Source: Solea solea
Taxonomy: Eukaryota; Chordata; Actinopteri; Pleuronectiformes; Soleidae
Length of the DNA stretch: 64,000 nt
Direction of reading: 5' to 3'
Assembly: GCF_958295425.1 (NCBI RefSeq)
Contig: NC_081138.1
Coordinates: 4,171,302-4,235,301, forward strand
Shown here: positions 60,194 to 64,000 of the stretch, piece by piece
Layout: every line of letters starts with the position of its first letter
Numbering within the stretch: position 1 is the first letter of the stretch
Program-made: the position numbers and the translations under genes
The notes under the pieces: generated by a model
Told to the model about the DNA's origin: nothing
What the model saw: the letters and a program-made list of their open reading frames with translations, nothing else
Database searches by the model: none

Positions 60194-61183
60194 GTCTAAC
60201 CTCAGTATAAGTTTACAGTGTATTACTGTCTGTCTCTGTTTTAGCCTCCTGTTGTTTTTCTGTCTACCTTCCTGTGCCTCTGCCTGTTGGTGTCTGTCTC
60301 TCTGACCGATGTCTCCGTGGTCAGTTGTGGGCGGATGAAGTCATGACACCATGACACTCGTCAGCTGCACCTAAAGAGGAAATGACAATGTGGCTCGTAA
60401 GTCTGTGGGATGTGTTTGTTGCAATGCTGCTTGCTAAACATCACATGCATCATCGTAGAAATGAGCACAACGGAAACAACGGATCATTTAGCAATTAGCC
60501 TGTGACCTGCAGAGTGAGTTATCTGATGTTAGCAGCGTTTTGGTGACAGAAGAGTGGAGTGTTACACTTTAAATGGCTTGTGTGCAGATACATAACCCCA
60601 TAATAATAATAATAATCCTTATGTACTTTATGTATCAGATGTGGTTGAGAAGAAGGTTCCCTGCCTTTGGAGCTACATTGAAATTCATATATCCTGGAAG
60701 ACAGTTGTACAATATTATTTATATTATTATGTTATATTATTATATTATCAAGAGTTTATTCTGAATTAGGAATATTGTGTTGCTAAGTGTTGCAACTTAG
60801 TGGAAGATCAACAAGTAATATTCTTTAATACATAAATTAACTGTATGTTACCCAGTATTATTAGTATACATGAGTTATACACTTTTTATGTTAACTGACT
60901 TTGGTTAATGTCTTTTTTTTAGGAAGTAGCAGACAGAACGTAGTTGCCTTCTTGAACAGCAGTAGCAAAAAGGATGGAGTTATGCAGAGCACACGTTAAG
61001 TAGGGCAGAGTGCAGAGAGCTGCACAGGAAATATAACCACAGTGGACTGATCATATCAAAAGTTATATAGAGGAAAGAGCAACAGGTTGATAATACCAGA
61101 AAGGAAACTTTGACAGAGCTTTGATTTGCAGTGTCATCTTAAAACATGTGAAGTGGAGAGATGCTCAGTGTGATTGTTTGAGC
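60194..61183. other. Upstream region of the sulfotransferase
   Basis: Probably contains the 5' UTR and promoter on the minus strand near 60194-60380, but I cannot place the start. 60600-60900 is AT-rich. No other gene seen. Confidence 0.4.
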
Positions 61184-61720
61184 AAAGGGTGTGCCACACG
61201 GATCCATTGTGGGCCCAGTCCCTTTCACTATATTTATGACATTATTCCGTCTGGAATAATGAACGGTTGGAATAGTCGCATCCTTATGCTGATGACACCG
61301 ACATATTATTGCAAATCTAAAAGTAAGGAGAACTTACAGTTGTCTTTTAATGCACCGTATTAGTATTAACCTTGTACTCATACAAGTAAAACTACATTTA
61401 TGTTGTTTGTTTTGCTTCTTCAAGATCAAAAATATAGAAATAGTTTTCTGTCTATCACTATTATTAATGGATCACCTTATCATCCTAACAGATCACTTTG
61501 GTGCCAACATACGGGCTTACTTGCAGAATAAGACGCAGAGCCTTCAGTTACTAGGCTCCTCTCCGGTGGAACCAGCTCCCAGTGACAGTTTGAGAGGCGG
61601 ACACTCTCTCTGTATTTAAATTTAGACTTTAAACCTTCCTTTTTGATAAAGCTTATAGTTAGAGCTGGCTCAGGGAAACCTGAACCATCTCTTAGCTAGA
61701 ATGCTAGGGATGAATATGAC
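61184..61720 (+). mobile_element. LINE remnant: reverse-transcriptase fragment and 3' end
   Basis: 61195-61305 encodes, with frameshifts, GSIVGPVPFTIF followed by YADDTDI, the RT active-site (YxDD) region of a non-LTR retrotransposon. Then come gctcctctccggtggaaccag, aggcggacactctctctg and aaccttcctttttgataaagc, its 3' end. It resumes at 62405-62600 after later insertions. Confidence 0.7.
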
Positions 61721-61734
61721 TTTTACATTACATT

Positions 61735-61860
61735 ACATGTCATTTAGCAGACTTACAAAGGAATTGAATACAATCAGCCAGGGGTGGAGTCAAACTTGCG
61801 ACCATGCTGTCTTTCGCACACAGGGTACCGGTCTTAACCACTGAGCCACTCCACCTCTCC
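61735..61860 (-). mobile_element. tRNA-like SINE head
   Basis: On the minus strand tggctcagtggttaagacc is an A-box/D-arm-like segment and ggtcgcaagtttgactcc is a B-box/T-arm-like segment. Together with tacatgtcatttagcagac this matches a dispersed teleost element. It does not fold into a complete tRNA. Confidence 0.55.
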
Positions 61861-61959
61861 ACCCCATGGCTTCATTATATGTCATTAACCTTGTTCTTTC
61901 CGCCCTAGTTTGTGTATTTCCTTCCTTCCGTCCACTCACTCTCTCTCTCTCCTCTCTTC

Positions 61960-62402
61960 TATAAACTTTATTTATAAAGCGCTTTAAGCAGCTGAGACAA
62001 AGTGCTGTACATGAAAAGAAATAAAACAAAAAGTGAAAAGAAATAAAACAAAAAGTAAAACAATAAAAATACTAAAACAATAAAAACAACAAAAATGTTA
62101 AAACAATAAAGATATTAAGAGAATAAAAACAATAAAACACTAAAAACAAGAGCAGAGTCTCATGCTGAGTTGAAAGCCAAGGAATAAAAATGGGTTTTAA
62201 GATGAGTTTTAAAAATGGACAGTGAGGGGGCTTGTCTGATGTGGAGCGGGAGGACGTTCCAAAGTTTGGGACCGGCAATGGAAAAGGCTCTTTCCCCTCT
62301 GAGCTTCCGCTTAGACCTCGGTACCTCCAGGAGCAGCTGGTCAGCTGACCTGAGACACCGAGCAGGAGCGTAGGGACGGAGAAGCTCAGAGAGGTAAAAC
62401 AT
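61960..62402 (-). mobile_element. LINE ORF2 3' end, minus orientation
   Basis: The minus frame 62402-62160 reads LSELLRPYAPARCLRSADQ and later AFSIAGPKLWNVLPLHIR, the C-terminal region of ORF2 in fish non-LTR retrotransposons. It ends in a tail with tttataaagcgcttt at 61970-61985. It is inserted within the plus-strand LINE remnant and has lost the RT domain. Confidence 0.8.
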
Positions 62403-62404
62403 GT

Positions 62405-62600
62405 CATCACTGACTCAGAACTGTTTTGTCTAAACCTATAACTTAATACAATTGTAGTGTATCTGCTCTTGGTCTCTTTCTTCTGTCTCTACCTCTGTCC
62501 CCCATTTTTCCTTTCACCACAACCTGTCTTGGCAGATGGCCGCACATCTTTGAGTCCGGTTCTGTCCGAGATTTTCCTGTTAAAGGGAGTTGTTTCTCTC
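62405..62600 (+). mobile_element. 3' UTR of the interrupted plus-strand LINE
   Basis: Contains ggcagatggccgcacatctt, gagtccggttctgtccgag and tcctgttaaagggagttg, the usual terminal segment of this LINE type, continuing from 61720. Confidence 0.65.
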
Positions 62601-62882
62601 CACAGATGCAACAAATTAACCTTTTTACTAATTCTGGTGCACGGTGATATCATTTATAGACATGCTGATTAGATTTTATTTTCTACTCAGCGCTGACATT
62701 CATTAGAGCTGACTGCGACACCTGTCTCAATGCTCTGCCATGACCTCCTCGGGAGAATAAAAACAAGTGATGGTGCTCAGGTGCCAAGTCATCAAGGTTC
62801 ACACAGTGAGAAACAAGATGCAGGTGGGAAAAAAATACACAGTGGAAAATACTCAAAGAAAAAACACAAGCAGAGTTCTTCA

Positions 62883-63300
62883 TTAACCCTTAGTGCTCAT
62901 GCTTTTTTCCATTACTATGTTAAAACGTACAGTATATAGAGAGGCTATAAGAATAGCAATATAGAGTGTCTTATATCCTTTCTTTTTTTACACAATCTGA
63001 TGAAACATTTTCTTTTTCACACCTGAGCAAAACATCCTCAAAATGCTCAAAATCGGATTGAAATTGGGAAATTTGGAAATACGTCACAGTTCAAAGTTCA
63101 CTTGGAACAAAAAGAAAAGAAAATCTTTTTTGTGATTTCTGCACAGTCACTGCTACTTTACGTTACTACTAAAAGTGCAATATTAAATGATTTATAACTT
63201 TTCATAACCACATTGTTTTTTTTAAAGTTAGAATGTGTGACCTATAAACACACACCCCAATCCCCAGGATGTCCATATAAGGAGTTGTGTATTTCTCTCA
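62883..63300 (+). mobile_element. TTAA-flanked MITE, second copy (right end lost)
   Basis: Starts TTAA (62883-62886) then CCCTTAGTG, the inverted counterpart of the CACTAAGGG end at 26620-26628. Shared blocks include ggaaatacgtcacagttcaa and tccatataaggagttgtgta. The 3' terminus is missing after about 63300. Confidence 0.7.
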
Positions 63301-64000
63301 CTGCAGCCCCACATTGTATTGTTTTGGTTCTGAACTGTTTCCAGCTGCAGAAGACAGATAATTCTGTTTGGATAAGCCCACAATACACACAGCAAACAGT
63401 CCACAGTTTGTGAGGAAACTGCTGATTGGACGTGTTTCTGAGAGAGAAAAACATGCAATGTTTATTTTAACAATGTAGTGAAGCAACTGTCAGAGTGACT
63501 CTTTTTAATGTGATGAACAGGAACTTTTTAAATCCAGGCAAAATGTACAATCTCAATTTAACTTCAACTTCGGACTTACTAAGTCAATTTCTATTATTAT
63601 TATAGTATAAAATAAGAATTATAACAATCATATTTTGACACAGTGTGGGTGTGGCACCCGGATATTTCTTCTAAAGATGATTTTCAGTAGTGGATTAATA
63701 CTCTTTTTTTCACATTTGACAGTAAAGCAAAAGCAAATATTTGGGCAGCAGTGTGACTAATCGTTGTGGTCTCATGCACATGCACAGTACAAACTCGTTT
63801 GACAGTTACATGTTTAACAGCATGAGCGACAAAGAGACACACATTGTAAATATGTGCACTTTAACTGTACAATGCTAAAATTGAGAGAAAATATCTTTAA
63901 GATTCACGGTCGAGTGGACGAAAAAACTCGGCGATAATAAAGTGAACTTTAGAAAAGCACTTGCTTTTCATACATTTTACATTATACATTAACCAGCATT
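63301..64000. other. Intergenic DNA
   Basis: No gene recognised. Overlapping short open frames at 63213-63486 on both strands have no known motif. Confidence 0.4.

Noticed and set aside
62160..62402. 80-codon minus-strand frame as a host gene
   Set aside because: The AFSIAGPKLWNVLPLHIR phrase is the C-terminal region of a fish LINE ORF2, and the frame sits within nested retroelement debris.

Overview
The window is vertebrate nuclear DNA, most likely from a teleost fish. It shows spliced genes with GT/AG introns, AT-rich intergenic DNA, many SINE, LINE and MITE remnants of kinds common in ray-finned fish, and a haptoglobin gene of fish type. I could read four protein-coding loci by joining exons across consensus splice sites. 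They are the last three exons of dihydroorotate dehydrogenase (dhodh, plus strand, 755-2480, 5' part off the left edge), a two-exon class A GPCR (minus strand, 19261-17046, 388 aa), a complete four-exon haptoglobin (hp, plus strand, 31579-33987, 315 aa) and a complete six-coding-exon cytosolic sulfotransferase (minus strand, 60193-56892, 318 aa). DHODH and HP are also near neighbours in mammals, so this looks like a conserved linkage with a GPCR between them.

Layout. 1-2.5 kb: 3' end of dhodh. 2.5-17 kb: intergenic, with a 316-bp direct duplication, a SINE, a TA-flanked MITE, LINE tails, a (TA)n tract and a long-TIR MITE. 17-19.3 kb: GPCR. 19.3-31.5 kb: intergenic, with nested retroelements, a hAT-type MITE with an 8-bp target duplication, a TTAA-flanked (piggyBac-like) MITE, a C/CT/G-rich low-complexity zone and a double palindrome. 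31.5-34 kb: hp. 34-39.4 kb: intergenic with MITEs and a SINE. 39.4-51.2 kb: a large minisatellite of a 38-bp unit (about 270 copies by length), with higher-order repeats and eight copies of a roughly 145-bp spacer. 52.9-54.5 kb: a second tandem array of seven copies of a roughly 207-bp unit, inside a MITE-like element. 56.9-60.2 kb: sulfotransferase. 60.4-64 kb: nested LINE and SINE remnants and a second TTAA-flanked MITE copy.

The most unusual signal is in the 39-51 kb satellite. Each of the eight spacers carries, on the minus strand, a perfect A-box match, a perfect B-box match at tRNA-like spacing (43 nt start to start), then a short hairpin. In seven of eight an oligo-T run follows. This is the layout of a Pol III transcription unit or TFIIIC-binding unit co-amplified with a satellite. 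The array is also bracketed by direct copies of the same roughly 200-bp flank.

The four genes do not form a pathway. dhodh acts in mitochondrial pyrimidine synthesis, hp encodes a secreted haemoglobin-binding pseudoprotease, the GPCR is an orphan with several broken class A motifs, and the sulfotransferase is a cytosolic PAPS-dependent conjugating enzyme. Assignments rest on motif reading without database searches. Repeat boundaries are approximate unless a target-site duplication or an inverted repeat fixes them.
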